Below are positions 9,234-19,323 of a DNA stretch of 32,547 nt, piece by piece. The DNA comes from Saprospiraceae bacterium. Its GTDB lineage: Bacteria > Bacteroidota > Bacteroidia > Chitinophagales > Saprospiraceae. The stretch is taken from positions 1 through 32,547 of the forward strand of contig JAGTVA010000027.1 of assembly GCA_018224445.1 (NCBI GenBank), read 5' to 3'. Within the stretch, counting starts at the first letter, position 1. Every line of letters starts with the position of its first letter. The notes beneath the pieces are model-generated. The model ran no database searches. It had not been told where the DNA came from and saw nothing but the letters and a program-made list of their open reading frames with translations. A program made the position numbers and the translations under genes.

Positions 9234-12200
9234 TTAAACCTTAGATCTGGCCAAAGCGGATTTTTTCTTAACGGTTCTTGCTTTCATTTCACCCGTAAAA
9301 TCGTGTACTATCGGGGTAGCTATAAAAACTGAACTGTAGGTACCTACAATAATACCAACCAGCAGGGCAAATGCAAATCCCTTGATGCTGCCACCACCAA
9401 AGATAAACAACATCAATACCACAAAGAAGGTAGTTAAAGAGGTTATAATGGTTCGGCTAATGGTACTGTTTACTGCCATATTAATCACCTCTGTTTTGTC
9501 CTTATTGACATAGATGTTTAAAAATTCCCTGATGCGGTCAAAAACCACCACGGTATCGTTAATGGAATATCCAATGATCGTCAAAAGAGCAGCTATAAAG
9601 GCCTGATCAATCTCCATTGCCCATGGAACTATACCGTGAAGTATTGAGAACACGGACAGCAAAATCAGCGTATCGTGAAACAAGGCCGCAACCGCCCCCA
9701 AACTATATTGCCATTTGCTAAATCGGATGAAGATGTATAAGAAAATTAATAAAAGCGCAAAAATAGTCGCATAAACAGAACTCCTTCGAATATCTTCTGC
9801 TATGGTAGGTCCGATTTTTGCTGAACTGATGATGTGGGTACCTCTCGAATCGGTGGTAACGAACCGATCGAAATCCACATTTCCACCTGCAATTTCATTC
9901 ACCCCTTGATAGAGCAGTTCTACTACCCTGTCGCTTACATCCTCACCAGTGTCATCTATTAGGTGAGAAGTGGTTATATTGAAGGTGTTTCTGGTGTCCA
10001 CCGCTTTGACCACCGGTTCGTCGTCAAATATTCCGGAGAATGTTTCCCTGAGGTCCTGTGAATTTACCTCGACGTCGTTTGCAAATTGGACATTATAGGA
10101 ATACCCTCCTCTGAAATCTACCCCCAATTCAAAACCCCGGGTCATAAAGGAAACAATCCCCAAAACTATGATTAATCCTGAGATCATATAAGTCACCTTC
10201 CTTTTACCCAGCCAATTTACCTGCGGATTGGCAAACATATTCTTAGTAAATCCAGTAAAAAAGGTAATTTTTCTTCCCTTTGATATGGTCCACCACTCGA
10301 TCATCATCCTTCCTAAAAGCACCGCAGTAAAGAGCGAGCAAATCACACCGATGATCAACACCACTGCAAACCCCTTAATAGGACCCATTCCAAAATAGGC
10401 GAGTACAATGGCGGTGAGGATGGTCGTTACGTTGGCATCAATAATAGCGGAGTAGGAATTTTTAAATCCGTCACTGACAGCCATCAACATCGACTTGCCT
10501 TCGCGGACCTCCTCCCGTATTCGCTCAAAAATGATCACGTTGGCATCCACCGCCATACCAATGGTGAGTACGATACCCGCTATCCCCGGGAGGGTCAACA
10601 CAGTACCGAAGGAAGACAGTGCTCCGAAAATAAAGAAAAGATTGGCAAAAAGTGCAATAATCGCCACCAAACCCCCTGTACTGTAATAGAGCAACATAAA
10701 TACCAACACCAATAAAAATCCCACCACCAATGCGGTGATACTCCTGTTGATATTGTCCTGACCCAACGAGGGCCCAACCAATGCCTCCTGAATAATTACT
10801 ATTTTGGCGGGCAGTTTACCAATCTCTAATATATTGGCCAAATCCTGCCCCTCCTGCACGGAGAAATCTCCACTTATACGAGAATCACCGGAGGGAATAG
10901 GTTCGTTTACTCTAGGTGCTGAAACCACCTCGTCGTCGAGTACAATGGCTATTTCCCTGTTGTTGTCCTGTGCGGCGCGAGAGGTCATGTCCTCCCATAT
11001 TCTGGCTCCTTCGTTATCCAGGGAGAGATTTACCACCACTTGACCGGAAACGGGATCAATGGTGCTTGAGGCCCTGATTACCCGGTCTCCTTCTATGGGT
11101 GCAGACTGAGCTCCCCTTCTCTTTTGAATGGCGTACAACTGATACTGCCGGGTCCTTTGACCGGTCTGAATATCTTTGGTGGGTTGTGCAGACCATCGAA
11201 ATTCCATATCTCTGGGAAAAAGTGCTTGAATGTCTGGCCTGGTGAGCATTTCCATTATTTGATCCCGGTGCGACCTGTCGGCTACCCCCATCACTGCAAG
11301 GGGAAAAGACAACATTTCTCCTGTCGAAGAATTGATCTCTAATAGTGACAGGAGAGGACCTCTTTCCCCGGCTTGCGTATCCTCCCCAATATCCACAGAA
11401 AGGGTATCTACGGTAACAATGGTATCTATGGGGAAATTGTCGTCGTCGTATACAAAGGATAGGGTGGTATCCAATCGAATCTCTCTTTCGGTTTCAGCTT
11501 CTGACCCATCGATTTCCTCACCCCCCGATATCACCTGCTTCAATCTCTCATCAGCACTAAAAAACCCATCCATGACCCCTTCGTCTGAGACACGGTACAC
11601 ATCCCAAAACTCGAGTTGAGCACTGGCCTGAAGGAATCTTCTCGCTCTTTCGGGGTTATCTACACCCGGCAATTCCACAATAATTATATCCCGGGATGCA
11701 TCCAGAGAGACCGAAGGTTGGGTAACCCCAAATTTATCGATTCTCTCCCGCATCCTATTAAAGGTTCGCTGAACAGTTTCATTAGCTTGCTGTCTAATTA
11801 TTCTCAGCATTTCCCCGTCGGAAGTCTCAAAAGTAATCTCCTCCCTGAGGGCTGGATTTCTAGAAAAGATAGAAACCAGTGTCTGCCCCTCTGCACGCTT
11901 GCTCCACTCGTCGTAAAAAACTGATATATAGTCGGCTTGCGCACTTGACATATTTGCTGAGGCAGCTTCTAGCGACTCCCTGAACACGGGATCTCTGCTG
12001 TTGTTTGAAAGTCCCAGTAAAAATTCTTCCAGATCAACCTGAAGTACCACACTCATTCCACCTTTGAGGTCTAATCCGAGCGCCAACTGACGCGATTTGA
12101 GTTCTTCGTAGGTGTATCCCTTTACCAAAGGCAACCTGAATATCTCCTCACTTGACATAGAATCCAAAAACGCAATCCGGGCTTCTTTTTGCCTGTCCAT

Positions 12201-12356
12201 GCGTTCATCGACATTCTCAATATGGGCGGAAACCCGTTCTGCATGGCGATCTGCTTCTCGCTCCACTTTGGTCGTCGGCAATACAAAAAAGTATTGAATC
12301 AAGGTTACAATAACCATTACGACCAGAAAAAATTTAATTATCCCTTTTCCTTGCAT
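9234..12356 (-). CDS. secDF: Fused protein translocase subunit SecDF
   Basis: 1040 aa. LGLDLKGGMSVVLQVDL, GIAGIVLTIGMAVDANVIIFERIREE (SecD) and LGVDFRGGYSYNVQF, ALLTIIGYSINDTVVVFDRIRE (SecF) in one polypeptide. Confidence 0.97.
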   Translation of the reverse strand: MQGKGIIKFFLVVMVIVTLIQYFFVLPTTKVEREADRHAERVSAHIENVDERMDRQKEARIAFLDSMSSEEIFRLPLVKGYTYEELKSRQLALGLDLKGGMSVVLQVDLEEFLLGLSNNSRDPVFRESLEAASANMSSAQADYISVFYDEWSKRAEGQTLVSIFSRNPALREEITFETSDGEMLRIIRQQANETVQRTFNRMRERIDKFGVTQPSVSLDASRDIIIVELPGVDNPERARRFLQASAQLEFWDVYRVSDEGVMDGFFSADERLKQVISGGEEIDGSEAETEREIRLDTTLSFVYDDDNFPIDTIVTVDTLSVDIGEDTQAGERGPLLSLLEINSSTGEMLSFPLAVMGVADRSHRDQIMEMLTRPDIQALFPRDMEFRWSAQPTKDIQTGQRTRQYQLYAIQKRRGAQSAPIEGDRVIRASSTIDPVSGQVVVNLSLDNEGARIWEDMTSRAAQDNNREIAIVLDDEVVSAPRVNEPIPSGDSRISGDFSVQEGQDLANILEIGKLPAKIVIIQEALVGPSLGQDNINRSITALVVGFLLVLVFMLLYYSTGGLVAIIALFANLFFIFGALSSFGTVLTLPGIAGIVLTIGMAVDANVIIFERIREEVREGKSMLMAVSDGFKNSYSAIIDANVTTILTAIVLAYFGMGPIKGFAVVLIIGVICSLFTAVLLGRMMIEWWTISKGRKITFFTGFTKNMFANPQVNWLGKRKVTYMISGLIIVLGIVSFMTRGFELGVDFRGGYSYNVQFANDVEVNSQDLRETFSGIFDDEPVVKAVDTRNTFNITTSHLIDDTGEDVSDRVVELLYQGVNEIAGGNVDFDRFVTTDSRGTHIISSAKIGPTIAEDIRRSSVYATIFALLLIFLYIFIRFSKWQYSLGAVAALFHDTLILLSVFSILHGIVPWAMEIDQAFIAALLTIIGYSINDTVVVFDRIREFLNIYVNKDKTEVINMAVNSTISRTIITSLTTFFVVLMLFIFGGGSIKGFAFALLVGIIVGTYSSVFIATPIVHDFTGEMKARTVKKKSALARSKV

Positions 12357-12396
12357 GTGTATTAGAAAATTTAAAAATGTTTTTTGAAAAACGCCA

Positions 12397-12404
12397 CAAA
12401 GATA
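12397..12404 (-). promoter_or_regulatory. Candidate Bacteroidota -7 box (TATCTTTG) for secDF
   Basis: Plus-strand CAAAGATA = TATCTTTG on minus, about 40 nt upstream of the secDF ATG; matches TAnnTTTG. No convincing -33 TTTG seen. Confidence 0.45.
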
Positions 12405-12535
12405 TACATTTAAATAAATATATCAGAACGCATTACTCCAAGAGTATCTACCCCGTGTCAACCACTGAAAAACTAAAGGTCTCTATCATAAATACAATTT
12501 ACTGCAAATCAACCACCTATATTAAAATTTTCCAT

Positions 12536-12609
12536 AAAAAAAGCCCCCGGAAATCAGGTAAAAAAGGAAGAGAATAATTTAAACAAATACGCATTTAAAC
12601 CTCCGGAGG
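12536..12609 (-). terminator. Possible long-loop terminator downstream of the TerB-like gene
   Basis: Minus-strand CCTCCGG (12603-12609) can pair with CCGGGGG (12544-12550), one G-U pair, then C and T7 (12536-12542); the loop of about 52 nt is unusually long. Confidence 0.35.
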
Positions 12610-12655
12610 TATTTTAAGGCCTGAAAAAGATACCAAAACACTCCTTCATTACTAT

Positions 12656-13114
12656 TTATAAACTGTCTACATCTGTCAACATTTCGAGCTTTCGAGCCTT
12701 GTCCTGTCTAGGCCCGTAAGTCCCCATAGCCAACAGTCCTCCCTCCGCTCTGGCTACGTGCTCTGCAAAGCTCTTGAACGATTTCAACAGTTGCAAGGCG
12801 TGCAAGGGATCCAGTTTTTGAATAATTCCATTCATTTTGGCAATTTCTTTCTCCAGGTATGCGCTCCTCTCTTCCTCATCATTGGGGAGATTGTGCACCA
12901 ATTCCAGAAACCGGTCGTCAAACTGCTCAAATACTTCAGTGTAATATCTTCTCACTGCAGGTTCCACCTTAGAATTAAACCTTCGAAGATTGGCAATGCG
13001 TTTGGCTGAATCCACCTCCTTTTTATCCAGTTCCCCATCGGCAAATGCCACATAAGCCGCTATCATCGGTATGGCATTCAGCAATTTTTTTCTGTCCTTT
13101 TCTGTGATTTTCAT
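12656..13114 (-). CDS. TerB-like (tellurite resistance TerB fold) protein
   Basis: 152 aa; helical, with AAYVAFADGELDKKEVDSAKRIANLRRF resembling TerB-type motifs. Confidence 0.6.
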   Translation of the reverse strand: MKITEKDRKKLLNAIPMIAAYVAFADGELDKKEVDSAKRIANLRRFNSKVEPAVRRYYTEVFEQFDDRFLELVHNLPNDEEERSAYLEKEIAKMNGIIQKLDPLHALQLLKSFKSFAEHVARAEGGLLAMGTYGPRQDKARKLEMLTDVDSL

Positions 13115-13385
13115 TAAATCTGGTTTTATCCTTATAATTCAAAGCCCAAATATCGGAAGAATCCTAAAAATTACTATTACCTTTTCCCATAACTTAATTA
13201 TTTTTTTCACTCAATCTATTTGTGAAGTATATTCTTAGCACCTCAAATATTTGACATTTTGATAGAGCCCTGAATACCTGCCAGTGACAAAAGGTCTTAT
13301 TTCGATTAACCCTGGTTGAGGAAACACAATTGAATCCGCAGAGGTATTTTTTTATACATTAGTCTGTAAATCCAAACACATACAT

Positions 13386-13393
13386 TATTTTTG
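13386..13393 (+). promoter_or_regulatory. Candidate -7 box (TATTTTTG) for mutS
   Basis: Matches TAnnTTTG, 40 nt upstream of the proposed TTG start; no clear -33 element, A/T-rich background. Confidence 0.3.
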
Positions 13394-13433
13394 TATAAAT
13401 TATATTTCAATATTTGAAAACAAAATCAAAATT

Positions 13434-16073
13434 TTGGCTACCAAAAGTAAAAACACCCATACCCCTTTGATGAAACAGTACTTTCGAATGAAAGGAAAAT
13501 ATCCGGACGCCATTTTGCTGTTTAGGGTGGGTGACTTTTACGAAACTTTCGGAGAAGATGCAATAACGGCTTCGAAAGTACTGGGTATCATTCTGACCAA
13601 CAGAAACAACGGTGGAAGTAAGATTGAGTTGGCCGGCTTTCCGCACCACTCCCTGGAAACCTACCTCCCCAAATTGGTCAAGGCCGGATACCGGGTAGCG
13701 GTTTGCGATCAATTGGAAAAGCCCTCCCCTCAAAAGAAAATTGTTAAACGAGGGGTTACGGAGGTAATCACCCCGGGAGTTACCATAAACGACACCCTGC
13801 TCCACCAGGGCAATAACAATTATTTGTGTGCGCTACATATCGAAAAAGAATATCAAATAGGACTGGCTTTTCTCGATATCTCCACGGGAGAGTTTTTTGT
13901 TACCCAGGGCGACCGGGAACAGGCCGATAAATACCTTCAGAGTTTTCAACCCTCAGAAATCCTTCACTCGCGAAGCCTTAAAACCGAAGTGGAAAACTGG
14001 CTCGGGGATGAGTATTACACCTACGCTATAGACGATTGGATGTTTACCGAAGAGTTCGCACTGGAAAAATTACTGCATCATTTTCAGGTGGTCTCCCTAA
14101 AGGGGTTTGGAATTCAACACTTAAAATCCGCTCAGGTGTCGGCGGGCATCATACTTCAGTATCTGAATCAAACGGAAAACAACCGACTGAATCACATTCG
14201 AAAAATAAGCAGGCTGCAATCGGGCGACTACCTCTGGCTCGATAAATTCACCATCCGAAATCTCGAATTGATCCACAGTCTTCATCCAACCGGACACTCC
14301 CTTCTCAGTATCATCGATCGCACCCTCACACCCATGGGCTCTCGCCTCCTCAAAAAGTGGTTGGTACTTCCCCTCACTTCTCTCTCCAAAATCGAAGGGA
14401 GGCATACTGCTGTTGAATTTTTATTAAAAAATACAGAGGAAAGGCATTCACTAAAAGTAGAACTCAAAAAAATGGGGGACCTGGAACGGCTGGTCTCAAA
14501 AATCACGCTGCAGCGAATCAATCCCAGAGAACTACTGCAACTGCTGCTCTCCCTCGAATCCATTACTCCCATAAAAGAGACCTTTATAGAAGAGGTCCCC
14601 CAGGCCCTGCAACAAATTGTCGATTTCCTCTCTCCCTGCAGCGATTTACAGGAACTTCTCAGGACTCAAATTCGGGAAGACGCACCCGCTGTATTCGGAA
14701 AAAGTCCTGTAATCAAAGAGGGATTTGACCCTGAATTGGACGATTGGCGACACATCATAAAAAACAGTAAAGAATTGCTCCTGGACATACAAAATCAGGA
14801 GGCTGAACGAACGGGCATTCAAAATTTAAAAATAGGCTTCAATAATGTCTTCGGCTATTACCTTGAAGTAACCAATAAATACAAAAACAAGGGAATGGTG
14901 CCGGAAGATTGGATCAGAAAACAAACCCTGACCAACTCGGAAAGGTACATTACCGAAGAGCTCAAGGACCTCGAAGCCAGGATACTTACAGCTGAGGACC
15001 AAATCGCCATTTTGGAAGAACGACTCTATTCCACCCTCATAGAAAAGCTACAAAACTATGTGGAACCCATACAAAACAACGCTCTTCAATTGGCCAAATT
15101 GGATTGCCTGATCTCCTTTGCTGAAACGGCTTTTGAAAACAACTTCGTCAAACCCGCACTCAACAACGATTACGGAATAGTAATCAAAAATGGAAGACAC
15201 CCTGTTATTGAAAAGGAAATGCCTCCCGGCCAATCCTATATACCCAATAACCTGACCATGGATACCGAGGAGAATCAAATCCTCATGATAACCGGTCCCA
15301 ATATGTCGGGTAAATCGGCTATTTTAAGGCAGACGGCCTTGATCTGCCTGTTGGCTCAAATGGGATCCTTCGTTCCCGCTGAAAGAGCCGAATTGGGATT
15401 GATAGACAAAATCTTCACGCGAGTGGGGGCTTCAGACAACATCTCCTCAGGAGAATCTACCTTTATGGTGGAAATGAATGAAACGGCCTCCATACTCAAC
15501 AACCTATCCGACCGATCGCTTATTTTACTGGATGAAATCGGGCGGGGCACCTCCACCTACGACGGAATGAGCATCGCATGGTCCATTGCGGAATACCTCC
15601 ACGAATACAAGGACCTTCGGCCGAAAACTCTTTTTGCTACTCACTACCACGAACTCAATGAATTGGAAAAATCCTTCAGCCGCATAAAGAACTATCACGT
15701 CGCCACCAAAGAGGCTGGCAATAAGGTCATATTTTTAAGAAAACTGATCAAGGGAGGATCTAACCACAGTTTTGGAATCCACGTTGCTGCCATGTCGGGT
15801 ATGCCCGATCTGGTCATTCAAAGAGCCTCTGAAATTCTCGGTGAACTCGAGGAGAAGGCAATGGAGGGAAAGGCAACAAATACTCCAATTAAAGTGAGCC
15901 CCAAACCGGCGAATTCCCAACAAAAAGAAGGCATTCAACTGAGCCTGTTCGACATGAGTAATCCACAGAGCGAGAAGGTAGCCGAACAATTGAATAAAAT
16001 GGACGTCAACGCCATGACGCCGGTGGAGTGTATGCTCAAAATCAGGGAACTTCAGGAAATATTAAAATCTTAA
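13434..16073 (+). CDS. mutS: DNA mismatch repair protein MutS
   Basis: 879 aa. TPLMKQYFRMKGKYPDAILLFRVGDFYETFGEDA; MITGPNMSGKSAILRQTALI (Walker A); LILLDEIGRGTSTYDGMSIAWSIAEYL; LFATHYHEL. The ORF-track start is TTG. Confidence 0.97.
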   Translation: MATKSKNTHTPLMKQYFRMKGKYPDAILLFRVGDFYETFGEDAITASKVLGIILTNRNNGGSKIELAGFPHHSLETYLPKLVKAGYRVAVCDQLEKPSPQKKIVKRGVTEVITPGVTINDTLLHQGNNNYLCALHIEKEYQIGLAFLDISTGEFFVTQGDREQADKYLQSFQPSEILHSRSLKTEVENWLGDEYYTYAIDDWMFTEEFALEKLLHHFQVVSLKGFGIQHLKSAQVSAGIILQYLNQTENNRLNHIRKISRLQSGDYLWLDKFTIRNLELIHSLHPTGHSLLSIIDRTLTPMGSRLLKKWLVLPLTSLSKIEGRHTAVEFLLKNTEERHSLKVELKKMGDLERLVSKITLQRINPRELLQLLLSLESITPIKETFIEEVPQALQQIVDFLSPCSDLQELLRTQIREDAPAVFGKSPVIKEGFDPELDDWRHIIKNSKELLLDIQNQEAERTGIQNLKIGFNNVFGYYLEVTNKYKNKGMVPEDWIRKQTLTNSERYITEELKDLEARILTAEDQIAILEERLYSTLIEKLQNYVEPIQNNALQLAKLDCLISFAETAFENNFVKPALNNDYGIVIKNGRHPVIEKEMPPGQSYIPNNLTMDTEENQILMITGPNMSGKSAILRQTALICLLAQMGSFVPAERAELGLIDKIFTRVGASDNISSGESTFMVEMNETASILNNLSDRSLILLDEIGRGTSTYDGMSIAWSIAEYLHEYKDLRPKTLFATHYHELNELEKSFSRIKNYHVATKEAGNKVIFLRKLIKGGSNHSFGIHVAAMSGMPDLVIQRASEILGELEEKAMEGKATNTPIKVSPKPANSQQKEGIQLSLFDMSNPQSEKVAEQLNKMDVNAMTPVECMLKIRELQEILKS

Positions 16074-16087
16074 CCCGAATTAAGTAT

Positions 16088-19000
16088 TTAGTTTTTTACT
16101 GCCTTCCTGATCAATCGGTTATTGTTTCGGATAAATTCAATACTGTACATTCCGTTGGGCCATCCGGAAGTGCTGATTTCGACATCAATATGGCCTCCAT
16201 TCCCGACTCTGCTGTAGACCTCCCGTCCCTGCATATCCCTAATTGTCACAGTGGTAATACCGGAAGATAAAAATACGGCCTCAATACTTAAAACCTCACT
16301 TATCGGGTTGGGAAAAATATCCAAACTGTAGATATCCGGAATGAGATCGTAGGAAGATAAATCGTCGACCTCAAACGGCCCGAGCTCCGCTGTGCAACCG
16401 TTGGCATCCGTAAGGGTAAGGTAGTAATGCCCCGCATCCAAATCCTCTATATCCCGCGTAGTTTGCCCTGTGGACCAAAGGTAGGTATAGGGTGCAGTGC
16501 CGCCAGTAACCTCAATAATTATACTTCCTCTTTGATCGCCGGTCACCTCGGAAACATTCAATTCCGACAGCTCAATGGGCCCGGGTTCATTCACTTCCAC
16601 CTCCACTTCTTCACTCTGTCCAATATCGTCGGTAATGACAAGCGTATACATTCCCGCCTTCAAACCGTCAAGAACGTTTAGTGAGTCTCCGGTATTCCAC
16701 AAAAATTGAAAGGGAGCATTTCCCGTTGCTGCCACAAAAACATACCCATCACTTCCTCCGTGGCAACTCACGTGCTGGATATTGACGTGGTAATTGACAG
16801 TGGAATAAGCTACAATTACCGAGTCACAAAATTCAGCTGTACCGCAGTCGTTGGTAACGGTCAGGCAAACCTCATAAGTACCGTGGTGTAAATAAGTGTG
16901 CTGAGGACTGGAGGTATCCGAACTGTTTCCATCTCCAAAATCCCACTCCCATCGGTCGGGATTGCCCTGGGATAAATCTGAGAATACCACACTCAACTCA
17001 TCGGCTTCCATCGAAAAGTCTGCCTGGACATTGGCTAATCCTTCCTCTACCGTTACTTCCGCTGAATTAAGACAGCCCGTTTCTGTGTTGGAAATCGTGA
17101 GCAGATAAGTGCCGGGGGCACTCACTGTAGGGGTCAGGGTTTGGTACCCGGAATCTATAACCCCCTCGGAGGTTGACCACTCTATTTCGAATTCGGGACC
17201 ATGGTCCGATGCTGTGGCATCCAATTGAACAGAAGCCTGAAGACAGGTCAGTTCTTCGGATGGTGCAATACTAATGAAGGGCAAATTCCTGTCCTCCTCT
17301 ACCGCCAGTGAGGTCACAGAAATACATCCCATGGAGTGGTCTGTCACCTGAAAAGTGTAGGTACCCCCCTCTGAAACGGTTAATACAAGGCTGTCGGATA
17401 ACACCTCCCCTTCAAATGCCCAAAGGTAACTGATGTCCATGCCTTCAGCAGAACCCACTCCACTGAGGGTTACCTCTTCAGTCAGGCAGGTGAGCTTTTC
17501 GGGGGTATTGACCTGTATCTCCGGAAAATCTCCCTCCTGCTCCACTTCCACCGTGGAAACAGACCAGCAACCCGAAGGTTGATGAGTTACTTCCAGGGTG
17601 TAGTTTCCCGCAGCATTGACTGTGGCGATCAGTTCATCTTCACCCGACACTATATTTCCGCTATCGGTAGTCCAGCTATAGGTGTAGTCGGGGCCTTGAG
17701 AAGAAGCTGTCCCGTCGAGTTCAGTCTCCATACTCACGCAGGTAATCACCTGATTAGGTCCTGCTATAGCCATTGGGATATTCAGATTTTCACTTAACGT
17801 AATTTGATCGCTATCGACACATTCGGAATCCGGATCGGTAACCCACAGCACGTAGGTGCCGGGAGCATCAATCAGTGGGGTGGTGGTTTCTTCTCCTTCC
17901 ACTATATTTCCATCTGAAGTGGTCCATTCAAAGGAGAGTGACCCGGGACCAGAAGATTGCCCGCCATCGAGGTAGACCGAATCCTGATTACAGGGAAATT
18001 CAAAATCATCTTCAGAAATGACGGCTTGAGGAGAGGGTATATTTCCAATTTCCACTTCAGCAGATGCACTGCAATCGTTGTCGTCTACGACTTCAACCTG
18101 GTATAGCCCGGGAGGTAAATTTTGGTAGTTTTGGAGGGGATCAAGACCAAATCCGATATCGATTAGGTATTGGGGTGTTCCTCCCAGTATCACTATTTCG
18201 AGTGTCCCGTTATCCTCATCGCATTTGGCGTCTTCCACTGCTACCATCAGTTCGAGGACTTCAGGTTCCACCACCTCGATAATTTCCGTCTGCAATTCAC
18301 ATCCATTGGCGTCGGTAAGGGTCATGTAATAATCGCCTCCCGGGAGACTGGTAATTACCGGTGAGGTTTGACCGGTATTCCAAAGGTAGGAATACCCCGG
18401 TGTCCCTCCCCAACTGCTGAGGCTAATACTCCCTTCATTGTTGTGGGCACAGAGGTTGTGATTCACCTCATCAATCTCATATTCCAGTGCTGAAGAGGGA
18501 CCTTCTATTTCAATATCTGTAAGTACGATCTGTCTCTCATTCTGATCCTCGACCGTAACCGCATAGGTGCCCTGCCCAAGTCCGTATATATTTTGTCCGG
18601 AATTTCCGTTGCTCCAGGTGTAGGTAACTGTTCCATATCCCTCTTCATAAGAGGTTTCAATCGATCCATTCATATCCCCGAAACAGATTTCATCCTGAAT
18701 TTCATCAATTTCAACAGAAAGGGAACAGGAATTTATATAGGTTTCCATAATGCTTTTTGGTGGGGACCACAAATTCCCGGGTCGAAAAGTTTTTCTATCC
18801 GGACAGATGGCATAAACGGTTGGGTAACCGCTGACCTGATAGGCATTCCGCACCGAGACATTGGGCAAATTAATAATGGGATAGGGAGTTCCCGTAACCC
18901 AATCGCCCAGGGTGGATCCGGAGCAATTGACTACATCTCCGTAGAGACAGGCTAAGTTGGTGCCCATATCGGCCTCCAAAAAAAACACCATAATCTCATC

Positions 19001-19267
19001 GGTTCCGTCGGGACCGTACTCGTCGTACAAATCAGATAAAGCCCCGGAATTGTGATAATTCCAACAAATTCCACACCAGGTCGCTGAAAACTTGAGGTAA
19101 ACGGTTTTACCCTCATCGAGATAGTCGTAAAGCGTATGCGTCACACCGTTTATATCGGTCAATGTCCAATCCGGAGCAATTGAATTGCTGGGCAATTGTC
19201 CCCAGAGGGAAAAAACAAAGGACAAACTACAAAAGAGAGAGAGTATACCTTTTTTCATAATCTTCAC
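16088..19267 (-). CDS. T9SS cargo protein with N-terminal thioredoxin-like (TlpA/AhpC-type) domain, SprB-like repeats, Ig/PKD-type domains and C-terminal sorting domain
   Basis: 1059 aa. Signal peptide; APDWTLTDINGVTHTLYDYL...YLKFSATWCGICW (CxxC) and SGYPTVYAICP (cis-Pro); GGTPGYSYLWNTGQTSPVITSLPGGDYYMTLTDANGC; PKD DRWEWDFGDGNSSDTSSPQHTYLHHGTYEVCLTVTN; C-terminal YSLDIFPNPISEVLSIE. Confidence 0.9.
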   Translation of the reverse strand: MKIMKKGILSLFCSLSFVFSLWGQLPSNSIAPDWTLTDINGVTHTLYDYLDEGKTVYLKFSATWCGICWNYHNSGALSDLYDEYGPDGTDEIMVFFLEADMGTNLACLYGDVVNCSGSTLGDWVTGTPYPIINLPNVSVRNAYQVSGYPTVYAICPDRKTFRPGNLWSPPKSIMETYINSCSLSVEIDEIQDEICFGDMNGSIETSYEEGYGTVTYTWSNGNSGQNIYGLGQGTYAVTVEDQNERQIVLTDIEIEGPSSALEYEIDEVNHNLCAHNNEGSISLSSWGGTPGYSYLWNTGQTSPVITSLPGGDYYMTLTDANGCELQTEIIEVVEPEVLELMVAVEDAKCDEDNGTLEIVILGGTPQYLIDIGFGLDPLQNYQNLPPGLYQVEVVDDNDCSASAEVEIGNIPSPQAVISEDDFEFPCNQDSVYLDGGQSSGPGSLSFEWTTSDGNIVEGEETTTPLIDAPGTYVLWVTDPDSECVDSDQITLSENLNIPMAIAGPNQVITCVSMETELDGTASSQGPDYTYSWTTDSGNIVSGEDELIATVNAAGNYTLEVTHQPSGCWSVSTVEVEQEGDFPEIQVNTPEKLTCLTEEVTLSGVGSAEGMDISYLWAFEGEVLSDSLVLTVSEGGTYTFQVTDHSMGCISVTSLAVEEDRNLPFISIAPSEELTCLQASVQLDATASDHGPEFEIEWSTSEGVIDSGYQTLTPTVSAPGTYLLTISNTETGCLNSAEVTVEEGLANVQADFSMEADELSVVFSDLSQGNPDRWEWDFGDGNSSDTSSPQHTYLHHGTYEVCLTVTNDCGTAEFCDSVIVAYSTVNYHVNIQHVSCHGGSDGYVFVAATGNAPFQFLWNTGDSLNVLDGLKAGMYTLVITDDIGQSEEVEVEVNEPGPIELSELNVSEVTGDQRGSIIIEVTGGTAPYTYLWSTGQTTRDIEDLDAGHYYLTLTDANGCTAELGPFEVDDLSSYDLIPDIYSLDIFPNPISEVLSIEAVFLSSGITTVTIRDMQGREVYSRVGNGGHIDVEISTSGWPNGMYSIEFIRNNNRLIRKAVKN

Positions 19268-19323
19268 TTTTAATTAAACTCTAGTGTCAAGTCAAGAAAG
19301 AAAAAACAATAAAACAATCCAGG

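Noticed and set aside
16962-16976. 15-mer GGATTGCCCTGGGAT shared with the purN 3' region
   Set aside because: One exact 15-mer pair is expected by chance in a window this size; the second copy lies inside a CDS.
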